Below are positions 8,930 through 17,193 of a stretch of DNA of 39,409 nt, one piece after another; the stretch's first letter is position 1; each line of letters opens with the position of its first letter. Made by a program: the position numbers and the translations under genes. Location of the stretch: the NCBI GenBank assembly GCA_023444095.1, contig JAEZRP010000005.1:1-39409 (forward strand). Direction: 5' to 3'. The DNA is from Bacillota bacterium. Its GTDB lineage: Bacteria > Bacillota > Clostridia > Christensenellales > Aristaeellaceae. The notes below the pieces were generated by a model that worked only from the letters and a program-made list of their open reading frames with translations, did no database searches and was not told the DNA's origin.

Positions 8930-9198
8930 TCCTGCGCGCGCCAGCGGGGTTCTCCGACATCGATGGGACAGCCCATGCGCCTTTTCGCGGCGCGCGCCTG
9001 AATGTAGCAGCCGCACACGGCGCACAGAAGCTCGACCCGGCGCGGACAGGACTCACAAAGCGCGATCCTTTTCGCGTAGGTCTCGGCGTCAGTGCGGATT
9101 TCGTCCGGCAGGGAGTCCACGTACCGGTCGAGGTGCTCCGCAAGCGCGCGCAGGTCGGCGGATTCTTCGAGGCATTTTCGGCAGGGGATCGGATTCAA
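8920..9198 (-). CDS. DUF6171-family cysteine-rich small protein (probable metal binding)
   Basis: A 92-residue protein with eight cysteines at 6, 9, 48, 51, 59, 62, 64 and 77. They are arranged as CRKC, CESC, CAVCGC and GCP, a likely zinc or iron-sulfur site. The pattern CxxC ... CAVCGCYIQARAAKRRMGCP ... PRW is the one I associate with DUF6171, whose function is unknown. I chose the TTG start at 9198 because GGGAGG lies 8 bases upstream on the minus strand; the open frame continues much further but antisense to the GH51 gene. The 3' end overlaps the convergent esterase by 10 bases. It is divergent from the GH51 gene, whose ribosome binding site is 30 bases away. Confidence 0.75.
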   Translation of the reverse strand: MNPIPCRKCLEESADLRALAEHLDRYVDSLPDEIRTDAETYAKRIALCESCPRRVELLCAVCGCYIQARAAKRRMGCPIDVGEPRWRAQDQS

Positions 9199-9240
9199 AT
9201 TGAAAACCTCCCGTTTGGGATGGGATAGGAGGGGATGTCC

Positions 9241-10734
9241 ATGCGGTACATCGTGCGCCCGGGGATAAGGGGCGCGCAGATCAACGCGGAAATCTACGGG
9301 AACTTCTCGGAGCACCTTGGCAGGTGTATCTACGGAGGCGTGTTTGTCGGGAGGGATTCCGAGATCCCGAACGTAAACGGCATGCGTACGGACGTGGTCG
9401 AGGCGCTCAGGAAACTGGCACTGCCCGTCTTGCGCTGGCCGGGCGGCTGCTTCGCCGATGAATACCACTGGATGGACGGCATCGGGCCGCTTGAGACGCG
9501 CAAGCGGATGTACAACTCCCACTGGGGCGGCGTGGTGGAGGACAACTCCTTCGGCACGCACGAGTTCTTTGAGCTCTGCCGCCAGATTGGCTGCAAGCCC
9601 TACGTCAACGGAAACGTCGGGTCCGGCTCCGTGCGCGAAATGCAGGAGTGGGTCGAGTACATGACAAGCCCCGCCGTCTCGCCCATGGCCGATCTGCGCC
9701 GCAGGAACGGCCAGGACGCGCCGTGGACGCTTCCCTACTTCGCCGTCGGCAACGAGAACTGGGGCTGCGGCGGCAACATGACGCCGGAATACTACGCCGA
9801 CGAATACCGGCGTTACCAGACTTACGTCCGCAGGTACGGCGACGAACGCGTCTACAAGATCGCCTGCGGCCCCGGCTGCTCGAAGGGCGATCCCGGCTAC
9901 GAATGGACGAAGGTACTCATGGAGAAGGCCGCGCGGCAGATGGACGGGCTGTCGCTTCACTATTACACGGTGCCCGCCGAGTGGAGCAACAAGGGCAGCG
10001 CCACCGAGTTCGATCTCCAGACGTACTTAAACACCATCGCGCGCGCGTACTTCATGGAGACGCTCGTCAAAAACCACGGCGCGATCATGGACTTCTACGA
10101 CCCCGAGAAGCGCGTGGGATTGATCGTCGACGAGTGGGGCACCTGGTTCGACGTCGAACCCGGCACGAACCCTGGCTTCCTCTACCAGCAGAACACCATG
10201 CGCGACGCGATGGTCGCGGGGCTCACTCTCAACATCTTCAACCGGCACGCCGACCGCGTCAAGATGGCGAATATCGCGCAGCTCGCGAACGTCCTGCAGG
10301 CGGTCGTTCTCACCGAGGGCAAGCGGATGCTCCTCACGCCCACTTACCACGTCTTCGAGATGATGAAGGCCCACCAGAACGCTGTGCTCGTCTCTTCCGC
10401 CATCGAGACAAATACCTTCACCGCGAACGACATCGAGACGCCCGTCGTCTCTGAGTCCGCGTCGGTTTCGGGGGACGGATCCCTCAACGTCACGCTCGTC
10501 AACACCTCGCCCGACGCGCCTGCGCAGATCGAGATGCGCGTCGACGGCGCGCTCGTCAACGTGGAAAAGGCGCGCGTCCTGACCGGCGACACGCGCGCGC
10601 ACAACGAGTTCGACGCGCCCGACCGCGTGGCTCCGGAAAGGTTCGAGGCCTTCACATCCGAATTCGACAAGACCGGCACCGAACTCAGGTTTACCCTCCC
10701 GCCCTGCACGGTCGCGGCGCTGCGGTTTCGGTGA
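9241..10734 (+). CDS. Alpha-N-arabinofuranosidase, glycoside hydrolase family 51
   Basis: A 497-residue retaining glycosidase that removes terminal arabinofuranosyl groups from arabinan and arabinoxylan fragments. The N-terminal (beta/alpha)8 barrel carries IYGNFSEHLG (18-27), LRWPGGCFADEYHW (64-77), the acid/base Glu172 in GNENWGCGG and the nucleophile Glu298 in DEWGTWF. A beta-sandwich domain follows from about residue 385 to the end. No signal peptide is present, as in most GH51 enzymes of Clostridia, so it should act on imported oligosaccharides. AGGAGGGG lies 6 bases before the ATG at 9241. An ATG at 9235 is also possible but directly abuts the ribosome binding site. A strong terminator follows at 10818. 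Confidence 0.95.
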   Translation: MRYIVRPGIRGAQINAEIYGNFSEHLGRCIYGGVFVGRDSEIPNVNGMRTDVVEALRKLALPVLRWPGGCFADEYHWMDGIGPLETRKRMYNSHWGGVVEDNSFGTHEFFELCRQIGCKPYVNGNVGSGSVREMQEWVEYMTSPAVSPMADLRRRNGQDAPWTLPYFAVGNENWGCGGNMTPEYYADEYRRYQTYVRRYGDERVYKIACGPGCSKGDPGYEWTKVLMEKAARQMDGLSLHYYTVPAEWSNKGSATEFDLQTYLNTIARAYFMETLVKNHGAIMDFYDPEKRVGLIVDEWGTWFDVEPGTNPGFLYQQNTMRDAMVAGLTLNIFNRHADRVKMANIAQLANVLQAVVLTEGKRMLLTPTYHVFEMMKAHQNAVLVSSAIETNTFTANDIETPVVSESASVSGDGSLNVTLVNTSPDAPAQIEMRVDGALVNVEKARVLTGDTRAHNEFDAPDRVAPERFEAFTSEFDKTGTELRFTLPPCTVAALRFR

Positions 10735-10739
10735 GTGAC

Positions 10740-10790
10740 GCCGGGGACACTGCCCCGGCACCCCGCACAAGGGCCGCTTGAAATCCCCGA
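10740..10790 (+). repeat. GC-rich dispersed repeat, partial copy
   Basis: The stretch reads CCGGGGacacTGCCCCGGcACCCC followed by an AAGGG...TTGAAATCCCC motif. It resembles the start of the longer repeat at 20795-20930, but shortened and diverged. Confidence 0.4.
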
Positions 10791-10817
10791 CTACGGTGGA
10801 ATCATGCAATCACGTGC

Positions 10818-10855
10818 CGACGCCGCGTGGGCCCAGCCCCACGGCGTCGTTTTTT
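10818..10855 (+). terminator. Strong rho-independent terminator after the GH51 gene
   Basis: CGACGCC (10818-10824) pairs with GGCGTCG (10843-10849), and GTGGG with CCCAC inside it, with a two-base bulge. TTTTTT follows at 10850-10855. It ends the GH51 transcript. Confidence 0.9.
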
Positions 10856-10879
10856 GCTTTTGGAGAGATTTTCAACCAT

Positions 10880-11000
10880 CCAAACGCGGTCGTCCGGGGC
10901 TTGGGCCCCGGGCGGTCCGCCGGACAATCGTTCCCCTTCAAATATGGGATTCCAAAGCGCCAACGCCCTTTGGCGGGAGCACGAGGTCGCGCCTTCGGCG
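10880..11000 (-). repeat. GC-rich dispersed repeat, copy A
   Basis: On the minus strand this runs CCCGCCAAAGGG, then CGCTTTGGAATCCCAT, then TTGAAGGGGAAC, then GGACCGCCCGG and GCCCAAGCCCCGGACGACC. The same blocks occur in the same order on the plus strand at 20795-20930 with scattered mismatches. It fills most of the gap between the GH51 terminator and rlmH, and contains no gene. Confidence 0.65.
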
Positions 11001-11010
11001 TCTCCCCGCC

Positions 11011-11487
11011 CTACTTGTGATACCTCTCCCCCGCGTTGATGCGCTCGGCGCGGTAGAGCTGCTCGAGGAGGACGACGCGCATGAGTCCGTGGGGAAAAGT
11101 CATGTTGGAGAAGGAGAGGCGGAAATCGGCGCGGTCGAGTACATGTTCGGAAAGGCCGAGCGAGCCGCCGATCACGAAGACGATTCGGCGGCCCGTCTGC
11201 GCCCAACCGGCGGTGAGCCTGGCAAGCCGCACGGAATCGGGCGCGTCGCCGTCGATCGAAAGGCAGACGACAAAGTCGTCGGGTTTCACGAGCCGCAAAA
11301 GCGACGCGCCCTCCCGATCCATGACCTGGCGGTTGAGCGCGTCTGAGGGCCGGTCGGGCTCGCGCACGTCGTCCACCGACGCGAGCTCATATTTCCCGTA
11401 TCGCGAAAGTCGCTTGAGGTACTCGTCACAGCCGTCCCTCTGCCATTTTTCCCTGAGCTTTCCGACGGCAAGGACGACCGCGTTCAC
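11011..11487 (-). CDS. rlmH: 23S rRNA (pseudouridine-1915-N3) methyltransferase RlmH
   Basis: A 158-residue SPOUT-class methyltransferase that modifies pseudouridine 1915 in helix 69 of 23S rRNA on assembled 70S ribosomes. The SPOUT knot signature is seen as IVFVIGGSLGLSEHVLDRAD, then LSFSNMTFPHGLMRVVLLEQLYRAERINAGERYHK at the C-terminus, the invariant RlmH ending. The length equals the usual 155-160. The GTG start at 11487 overlaps the stop of the CPBP gene (GTGA), and GGAG lies 8 bases upstream, so translation is likely coupled. It is the last gene of the ychF operon; GC-rich repeat copy A follows. Confidence 0.97.
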   Translation of the reverse strand: MNAVVLAVGKLREKWQRDGCDEYLKRLSRYGKYELASVDDVREPDRPSDALNRQVMDREGASLLRLVKPDDFVVCLSIDGDAPDSVRLARLTAGWAQTGRRIVFVIGGSLGLSEHVLDRADFRLSFSNMTFPHGLMRVVLLEQLYRAERINAGERYHK

Positions 11488-12488
11488 AGGAGGTACTCCA
11501 GAATGCCGAAGATATTGTTTGCGTAAAGAAAGAGGGCGGTCACAACGCCTGAGATGAGAACGATCGCCTCGCCCACGCCGGGCTTCAGCGGCGCGGCGGG
11601 AAAAAGTGCGATGCCTACGCGCGTCCGGTAGCGCCTGAACGCGCGAACGATCAGGGATACAAGCCCGAGCGCGACGAGCCCCATCAGGGTGGCGGTGATC
11701 GCAAGCGCTACGGATTCGACTGTGCCCTCAAGCGCGGGCGCGCCATCCCCCGTCTGAGAAACAGCGTTTCCAGCCGCGTAGCTCAGAAGAATCTGAGAAG
11801 CGTTGAACGAGGTGTGGATCATCATGCCCGCGTAGATCGAGCCGGTCGAGACGACCGCGTAGCCAAGCGCCAAGCCCATGATGAACTGAATCGGCAGCCC
11901 CTCCACGGAACCGTGCAGCATCGCGAACAGAATGCCGGAAATGAGGATCGCGCGCCGCGCGCCGCCCTTCTCGTATGCGGAAAGGATCGGCCCGCGAAAC
12001 AGGATCTCCTCGAAGATGCCGGGAATGATCGCGATTGCAACCACGCCGAGGAGCAGCTCTCGCTCGTTTGCAATCGAGATGCGCGCGCCCGCGACCGGCA
12101 GGCCCAGCGCGTTCAGGATCACTAGCCAGACGAAGGAAACCGCGCCCGAGAGGAGCACGAACACGGGGCCGGCGAGCAGGCACACGAATGTCATGCCGGG
12201 GCTGATCCCAGAAAGCCGCATCGAACCCGCGCCGCGCCGCGCAATGAACGCGGCGACCGGCAAAAGGAAGAACAGCGGATAAAGCAACGCGTCGATCCCG
12301 AGGAGCGCCTCGACAACCGTCATCTCGCCAAAGAGCGCGCGCAGGAGCCGGGCGATCTGCGGAAAGAACGCATACTGCAGGAGCACGCCCGCGCCCGCGA
12401 GCAGATACATCCCGTTCGCGGCCAAAAGCGTCGGGCGCGCTTTTTCGGGATACGCGGACTCGAGGATGGGAGCGGGCGTCTGGGTCAT
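11484..12488 (-). CDS. CPBP-family intramembrane glutamic endopeptidase
   Basis: A 334-residue polytopic membrane protein of the CAAX protease and bacteriocin-processing (Abi/CPBP) family. The active-site motifs are all present: EEILFRGPI (Glu-Glu-x3-Arg), FAMLHG with a catalytic histidine, and GMMIHTSFN with the HxxxN motif. About eight membrane segments are visible, four before and three or four after the catalytic region. The ATG at 12488 overlaps the ychF stop (ATGA). The earlier open frame is antisense-type filler. Bacterial members process peptides or protect against self-made bacteriocins; the substrate here is unknown. Confidence 0.9.
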   Translation of the reverse strand: MTQTPAPILESAYPEKARPTLLAANGMYLLAGAGVLLQYAFFPQIARLLRALFGEMTVVEALLGIDALLYPLFFLLPVAAFIARRGAGSMRLSGISPGMTFVCLLAGPVFVLLSGAVSFVWLVILNALGLPVAGARISIANERELLLGVVAIAIIPGIFEEILFRGPILSAYEKGGARRAILISGILFAMLHGSVEGLPIQFIMGLALGYAVVSTGSIYAGMMIHTSFNASQILLSYAAGNAVSQTGDGAPALEGTVESVALAITATLMGLVALGLVSLIVRAFRRYRTRVGIALFPAAPLKPGVGEAIVLISGVVTALFLYANNIFGILEYLL

Positions 12489-13582
12489 ACGTTGAACCGG
12501 AAGAGCGTGACGTCCCCGTCCTTCATGACGTACTCCTTGCCCTCGCTGCGCACGAGACCCTTGTCCTTGCACGCGGCCATGGAGCCTTCGCGCACGAGGT
12601 CGTCGTACGCCACGATCTCCGCGCGGATAAACCCGCGTTCAAAGTCCGTGTGGATCTTGCCCGCCGCCTGGGGTGCCTTCATGCCGTCCGTGATCGTCCA
12701 GGCACGCACCTCCTTGGGGCCCGCGGTCAGGAAGCTGATGAGTCCGAGGAGCCGATAGCCCACCGTCACCAGCCGGTCAAGGCCGGACTGACCGATCCCC
12801 ATCTCCTCGAGAAAAATCTTCTTCTCGGCGGGATCGAGCTGGGCGATCTCCTCCTCCACCTTGGCGCAGATGACGAGCACCTCCGCGCCCTCTGCGGAGG
12901 CGATTTTCTCGACCTCCCGCACGTAGGTCAGGTCGGAAACCTCCGTCCCGATGTCGTCCTCGCCAATGTTCGCCGCGTAGATGACCTTCTTCATCGTCAA
13001 AAGGAACCATTCGCGGGCGACGGCCTTCTGGTCGTCTTTGAGCGGCGCGGTGCGTGCGGGCTTGCCGGAATCGAGCCAGTCGGCGAGGATCTTCCCCGCT
13101 TCCGCCTCGTCCTGGTACTTCTTCTCTCCCTTTTTGACCATGGAGAGCGCGCGGTCGAGCCGCTTTCCCACCGTCTCAATGTCTGCCAGGATGAGTTCGG
13201 TCTCGATCGTCTCGATATCGCGCTTGGGGGAGACGTTGCCGTCCACATGGATGACGTTCGAATCCTCGAAACAGCGCACGACGTGCACGATCGCGTCCAC
13301 CTCGCGGATGTGCGAGAGGAACTTGTTGCCGAGACCCTCGCCCCGGCTCGCGCCCTTCACGAGCCCGGCGATGTCCACGAACTCCAGCGTCGCTGGCGTG
13401 TACTTCTCGGGGTGGTACATCCCGGAAAGCACGTCGAGGCGCGGGTCAGGCACCGCGACGATGCCGTTGTTCGGTTCGATGGTGCAGAAAGGATAGTTCG
13501 CCGCCTGTGCCCCGGCGTTTGTGATCGCATTGAACAGCGTCGATTTCCCGACGTTCGGAAGGCCCACGACGCCTAACTTCAT
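12485..13582 (-). CDS. ychF: Ribosome-associated ATPase/GTPase YchF (Obg family)
   Basis: A 365-residue TRAFAC-class P-loop protein that binds ATP in preference to GTP and associates with ribosomes and stress responses. G1 is GLPNVGKST (7-15), G2/switch I is NYPFCTIEPNNGIV, and G3 is DIAGLVKGASRGEGLGNKFL. The YchF-type deviation from NKxD is seen at YAANIGEDD. The TGS domain is C-terminal, ending in VMKDGDVTLFRFNV. Length and end match the family. AGCTGGAGG lies 6 bases before the ATG. It is the first gene of an operon with the CPBP protease and rlmH. Confidence 0.97.
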   Translation of the reverse strand: MKLGVVGLPNVGKSTLFNAITNAGAQAANYPFCTIEPNNGIVAVPDPRLDVLSGMYHPEKYTPATLEFVDIAGLVKGASRGEGLGNKFLSHIREVDAIVHVVRCFEDSNVIHVDGNVSPKRDIETIETELILADIETVGKRLDRALSMVKKGEKKYQDEAEAGKILADWLDSGKPARTAPLKDDQKAVAREWFLLTMKKVIYAANIGEDDIGTEVSDLTYVREVEKIASAEGAEVLVICAKVEEEIAQLDPAEKKIFLEEMGIGQSGLDRLVTVGYRLLGLISFLTAGPKEVRAWTITDGMKAPQAAGKIHTDFERGFIRAEIVAYDDLVREGSMAACKDKGLVRSEGKEYVMKDGDVTLFRFNV

Positions 13583-13609
13583 AAAAAACCTCCAGCTATC
13601 TCATGTTTG

Positions 13610-13663
13610 TCGGCATGCCGATCCCGTATGCGACCCGCCGACCCGCAATCCGCGAGCGGATTG
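13610..13663 (-). other. Two perfect palindromes between pgm and ychF
   Basis: An 18-base perfect inverted repeat, CAATCCGC-GA-GCGGATTG (13646-13663), directly follows the pgm stop codon, and a 12-base one, TCGGCATGCCGA (13610-13621), lies just upstream of the ychF ribosome binding site. Neither has a T tract. They could be mRNA-stabilising hairpins, binding sites or a weak terminator. Confidence 0.5.
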
Positions 13664-15394
13664 CTAAACGGGTTGTATCGCAAGGATTCTGTCCATGTCT
13701 CCCGCGTATGCCGCGAGCAGCGCCTCCGTTTTTTCGGGCGCGTCTGATACGGCGTTGATATAGACCTTGATCTTCGGCTCCGTTCCCGACGGCCGCACGC
13801 ACACCCATGCGCCGCCCTCGAGCTCGTAATACAGAACGTCCGACTCCGGAAGCCCGGCGGGCGCGATTGTCCCGTCCGAAGTCTCGCGCGTGCCTCTGAG
13901 GTAGTCGCGCGTGGCGCGTACCTTGCTCCCGCCGATCTCGCCGAGCTTTTCCGTGTGGAGCCTTCCCATGATGGCTTCGATCTTCGCGCGCCCGTCCTTG
14001 CCCGCGAGGGTCACGCTCTTGATGTGATCGCCGTAATAGCCGTATTTTTTTCCGAGTTCGTCCGCGGCGTCCGCGAGGGTCATGCCGCGCGCCTTGTAGT
14101 ATGCCGCGGCCTCCGCAATCAGCATCACCGCGTTCACGCCGTCCTTGTCGCGCACCTCGGTGCCCGAAAGGAAGCCGTAGCTCTCCTCGAAACCGAAGAG
14201 GAACGTGTGCTCACCCGTGTCCTCGAAGCGCTGAATCTGCTCGGCGATGAACTTGAAGCCTGTCAGAACCTCGATGTGCGCCATGCCGAAGTCGCGGCAG
14301 ATGGCCTTCGCCATGTCGGTCGAGACGATGGACGACACCGCAGCGCCGTTTGCGGGGAGTTCGCCGCGCGCCTTCTTCTGGGAACAGATGTAGTCGAGCA
14401 GAAGGCAGCCAATCTGGTTTCCGGAGAGCATGCGCACGTCCCCCGATTCCGTAAGGCACGCGACGCCCACGCGGTCGCAGTCGGGATCGGTGCCCACGCA
14501 GAGGTCGGCCCCGAGCCGCTTCTGCATTCCGATGGCAAGCCGGAACGCGTCCGGGTCCTCGGGGTTCGGCACCTTCACGCTCGGGAAGTTGCCGTCCGGC
14601 AGTTCCTGCTCTGGCACGACGAAGACGTGCCGCATGCCGATCTCGCGCAAAATGCGTCTGACCGGAAGATTGCCCGTGCCGTTGAGGGGCGTATACACGA
14701 TTTTCAGCTGATCGCCCATTTCGCGCGCGAGCTCAGGGTTCACCTGAAGCTTTTTGACCGACGCGATATACGCGTCGTCGATCTCCGGTCCGGGATAGAT
14801 GAGAAGCCCAGCCCGGATCGCCGCATCCTCATCCATGGCAACCGATTCCTCGTAGGAGGTCCTCTCGATCTCCGCCGTCACCTCGTCCGCGCGGGCCGGC
14901 GGGAGCTGGCCGCCATCCTCCCAGTAGACCTTGTAGCCGTTGTACTTCGATGGATTGTGGCTCGCGGTGATCTCGACGCCCGCGATCGCGCCCAGATGGC
15001 GCACGGAGAACGACAGAACCGGCACAGGCCGAAGCGACGAAAACAGCATCGCCCGAACCCCGCACGCGGCGAACGTCAGCGCAGTCTCGCGCGCGAACGC
15101 CGGGGACATGTTGCGCGAATCGTAACCGATCACGACGCCGCGCTCCGCGCCGCCGGAATGGTTTTTGATGATCTTCGCAAGCGCGCGGGTGACCCGTCTG
15201 ACGTTGTGAACGTTCATCCGGTTGAGCCCCATGCCGATCACGCCGCGCATCCCCGCCGTGCCAAACTCGAGCGCGCGATAGAACCTGTCCTCGATCTCGG
15301 CGCGGTTGTCCGCGATCGAGTTGAGCTCGGAAACCGTCGCTTCGTCGTCCGCGAACACCTCAAGCCATTTTCGGTACTGATCCATGTAGCCCAT
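13664..15394 (-). CDS. Phosphoglucomutase/phosphomannomutase, alpha-D-phosphohexomutase family
   Basis: A 576-residue enzyme interconverting hexose 1- and 6-phosphates, most likely glucose, to supply UDP-glucose and link glycogen to glycolysis. The order of motifs is LEFGTAGMRGVIG (43-55), the phosphoserine loop TASHNPSKYNGYKVYW (Ser145), the metal loop GTDPDCDRVGV, the sugar-binding loop GFEESYGFLSG and the phosphate-binding RPSGTEPKIKVY near the C-terminus. The length fits the Bacillus PgcA-type subgroup. I chose ATG 15394 because GGAGGG lies 6 bases upstream; the ATG at 15400 abuts that site. It follows the ferritin-like gene, whose stop overlaps the upstream ATG. Confidence 0.95.
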   Translation of the reverse strand: MGYMDQYRKWLEVFADDEATVSELNSIADNRAEIEDRFYRALEFGTAGMRGVIGMGLNRMNVHNVRRVTRALAKIIKNHSGGAERGVVIGYDSRNMSPAFARETALTFAACGVRAMLFSSLRPVPVLSFSVRHLGAIAGVEITASHNPSKYNGYKVYWEDGGQLPPARADEVTAEIERTSYEESVAMDEDAAIRAGLLIYPGPEIDDAYIASVKKLQVNPELAREMGDQLKIVYTPLNGTGNLPVRRILREIGMRHVFVVPEQELPDGNFPSVKVPNPEDPDAFRLAIGMQKRLGADLCVGTDPDCDRVGVACLTESGDVRMLSGNQIGCLLLDYICSQKKARGELPANGAAVSSIVSTDMAKAICRDFGMAHIEVLTGFKFIAEQIQRFEDTGEHTFLFGFEESYGFLSGTEVRDKDGVNAVMLIAEAAAYYKARGMTLADAADELGKKYGYYGDHIKSVTLAGKDGRAKIEAIMGRLHTEKLGEIGGSKVRATRDYLRGTRETSDGTIAPAGLPESDVLYYELEGGAWVCVRPSGTEPKIKVYINAVSDAPEKTEALLAAYAGDMDRILAIQPV

Positions 15395-15396
15395 GG

Positions 15397-15882
15397 TCAT
15401 CCCTCCGCGGTCGTCTCTTCGAGTCGGATCTGCAGAACGTGCAGATGACGCCTCTCCTGCATGATGATTTCCCGGAACATGCGCTTGGATTCGGGATCCA
15501 TGGCGTGCTCGGCCAATTCCGTATAGAAGAGAATGGAGTCCTTCTCGGACTGGATCGCCTCGAGAAGCGCGCCCTCGGGACTCGAGAAGCCCGCGCGCCG
15601 AAGCGCCATCAGTCCTTCTGGGAACACGACGTCCGCCGCGATGGCGGAGAGGTACGCGCTCGTCTCCTCATCGTACATTTCGTCCGAAACGCTGGCGCGC
15701 TCGAGCAGCTTTTCAAACTCGCGCTTATGTGCCGCCTCGTCGGAGGCGAGCTGCTCGAGAATGCGCACGGTGTCCGCGTTGTCTGAAAGCTTCGCCGCCT
15801 TGCGATAAAAGGCCTCGCCGCGCTTCTCAATCTCGACCGCGATCCTGAGGCCTTCCGCATCATTGAAGGAATGAATCTGCAT
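15397..15882 (-). CDS. Ferritin-like di-iron (rubrerythrin-type) protein
   Basis: A 161-residue four-helix protein. Paired E...ExxH motifs occur: AVEIEKRGEAFYRKAA and DEAAHKREFEKLLERA in the first half, then ALLEAIQSEKDSILFYTELAEHA and EIIMQERRHLHVLQIRLEE in the second. That is the ligand set of a rubrerythrin-family di-iron site. The C-terminal rubredoxin domain of classical rubrerythrin is missing. In anaerobes such proteins reduce peroxide or handle iron. The start was set at 15882 (MQIHSFNDAEGL), with AGGGGG 8 bases upstream. A promoter is predicted at 15902-15930. The pgm gene follows directly. Confidence 0.87.
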   Translation of the reverse strand: MQIHSFNDAEGLRIAVEIEKRGEAFYRKAAKLSDNADTVRILEQLASDEAAHKREFEKLLERASVSDEMYDEETSAYLSAIAADVVFPEGLMALRRAGFSSPEGALLEAIQSEKDSILFYTELAEHAMDPESKRMFREIIMQERRHLHVLQIRLEETTAEG

Positions 15883-15901
15883 GATCGTACCCCCTGATTC
15901 G

Positions 15902-15930
15902 TATATATGTTCGGCCGATGCGCATATCAA
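15902..15930 (-). promoter_or_regulatory. Promoter of the ferritin-like gene, TTGATA / 17 bp / TATATA
   Basis: Minus-strand TTGATA (15925-15930) and TATATA (15902-15907) are 17 bases apart. A 10-bp inverted repeat, GGCCGGTGCG ... CGCATCGGCC, straddles the -35 region (about 15911-15939) and may be an operator or the end of the upstream DUF1858 message. Confidence 0.5.
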
Positions 15931-15951
15931 CGCACCGGCCGCCGCGCTTTG

Positions 15952-16152
15952 TTATTTCTTGCCTTCAAAGTAGGCGTTCAGCTTCTGAACCAGCTCGTCG
16001 GCATCCACGCCATGCGCCGCGCATGCCATTTCAAGGCTCTCGGCGGTCGCGTGCGGGCAGCCGAGGCAGTGCATGCCGAACTGCATGAAAATCGGAGCGG
16101 TCCCGCGATCCAGCTTCAGGACTTGTCCTATGCTCATCTGCTTGTCAACCAC
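15952..16152 (-). CDS. DUF1858 / hybrid-cluster-associated redox disulfide domain protein
   Basis: A 66-residue protein made of one DUF1858 domain. The tell-tale part is FMQFGMHCLGCPHATAESLE, with the CLGC redox disulfide or metal pair at Cys29 and Cys32. Such proteins occur beside hybrid-cluster proteins and in anaerobic redox settings, but their exact role is unknown. The GTG start at 16152 has AAGGAGG 8 bases upstream. It lies upstream of the ferritin-like gene on the same strand, which together suggest an oxygen- or nitrosative-stress pair (inference). Confidence 0.88.
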   Translation of the reverse strand: MVDKQMSIGQVLKLDRGTAPIFMQFGMHCLGCPHATAESLEMACAAHGVDADELVQKLNAYFEGKK

Positions 16153-16184
16153 AGTCAGTTCCTCCTTATTCCCAGTCTTATGAT

Positions 16185-16213
16185 ATCTTACAACAAAACC
16201 CCCGGAAAAGCAA
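16185..16213 (-). promoter_or_regulatory. Candidate promoter of the DUF1858 gene, TTGCTT / 17 bp / TAAGAT
   Basis: Minus-strand TTGCTT (16208-16213) and TAAGAT (16185-16190) are separated by 17 bases. The match is moderate. The remaining gap to 16377 should hold the promoter of the divergent SANT gene, but I cannot pick one with confidence. Confidence 0.35.
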
Positions 16214-16377
16214 GCGCGGATTGGCGCGCGCCCATCCCACTCATAGATACCCGAAAACGCCGCCTCGCATGCGCCGCCGGGTGGTTGTGAAAAAATATTC
16301 GCCTAGATTGCGGCGCTCGTATATCGTTCAGGGGCCGCGCGCATACTCTTAATTAGTATCTATTTGGAGGGAGCAAA

Positions 16378-17133
16378 ATGGAGCAGGCGATCAAACGCAT
16401 GAGCAGACGATCCGGCTGGAGCGACTACGAGAACAAGCTGTTGTGGGAAACGGCGGACGAGGCACAGCAGCAGGGGCTGCCGCTCAAGGCGGTATTCGAG
16501 CGCATTTCGGAGAAAACAGGCCGCCGCCCCAACAGCATACGCAATTATTATTATGCGCAGGTCCGGCAACGAGAAGGCGACACCGCACACGCGGCCCGCT
16601 TTGTGCCGTTCACGCAGGACGAGGTCGACGATCTGATGGAGAAGGTCCTGCGCGCGCGCGCGGCGGGACAGTCCGTGCGCTCCTGCCTGCAGGAGATCTC
16701 AGACGGCGATCACTCGCTCATGCTGCGCTATCAGAACAAGTACCGTTCCATCATCAAGACGCGGCCCGATTATGTGAAAAAGATCGTGGAGAGCCTCAAC
16801 GAGCAGGGCGTCGAATGCGCGACGCCGCAGGTCAACCACCGCCCTCGCGCGGACATGAAGGCGGCGTGCGACGGGCTTCAAGAGGAGGCGCGCATGCAGG
16901 GCGACGCGGAGCTCGCGCGCTCGATCGAAATCCTGACAAGGCACCTGACGGGCAGGCGCGCGGCAGAGCAGAACGAGAAAATCATACAGTGCGCCGAGGC
17001 GGTGATCGATCCCGTCCGCACGTTTGTGACAAAGCCCCTGCGGGAACGCGCGCAGGGTATGGACGAATTCTGTGCGGTACTCGTCACGAGAGTGGGCGAA
17101 CTCGAGGCCGCGCTCAGCAAGCCGGGAGAATGA
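16378..17133 (+). CDS. SANT/Myb-like (RsfA-type) DNA-binding regulator
   Basis: A 251-residue protein. Residues 12-60 (SGWSDYENKLLWETADEAQ...RRPNSIRNYYY) form a SANT/Myb-like tri-helical unit as in the prespore regulator RsfA and relatives. Residues 72-140 look like a second helical unit that begins FVPFTQDEVDDLMEKVL. A basic linker and a helical, probably coiled C-terminal region (190-250) follow. GGAGGGAGC lies 5 bases before the ATG. It stands alone, divergent from the DUF1858 gene and convergent with the aldo/keto reductase. Family members appear widely in Clostridia without known targets; a developmental role is inference. Confidence 0.75.
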   Translation: MEQAIKRMSRRSGWSDYENKLLWETADEAQQQGLPLKAVFERISEKTGRRPNSIRNYYYAQVRQREGDTAHAARFVPFTQDEVDDLMEKVLRARAAGQSVRSCLQEISDGDHSLMLRYQNKYRSIIKTRPDYVKKIVESLNEQGVECATPQVNHRPRADMKAACDGLQEEARMQGDAELARSIEILTRHLTGRRAAEQNEKIIQCAEAVIDPVRTFVTKPLRERAQGMDEFCAVLVTRVGELEAALSKPGE

Positions 17134-17193
17134 CGACCGGCTCCCGCGCAATATCCCAAAACGCGACGACGCGCATGGAATCGATTCCTGCCT

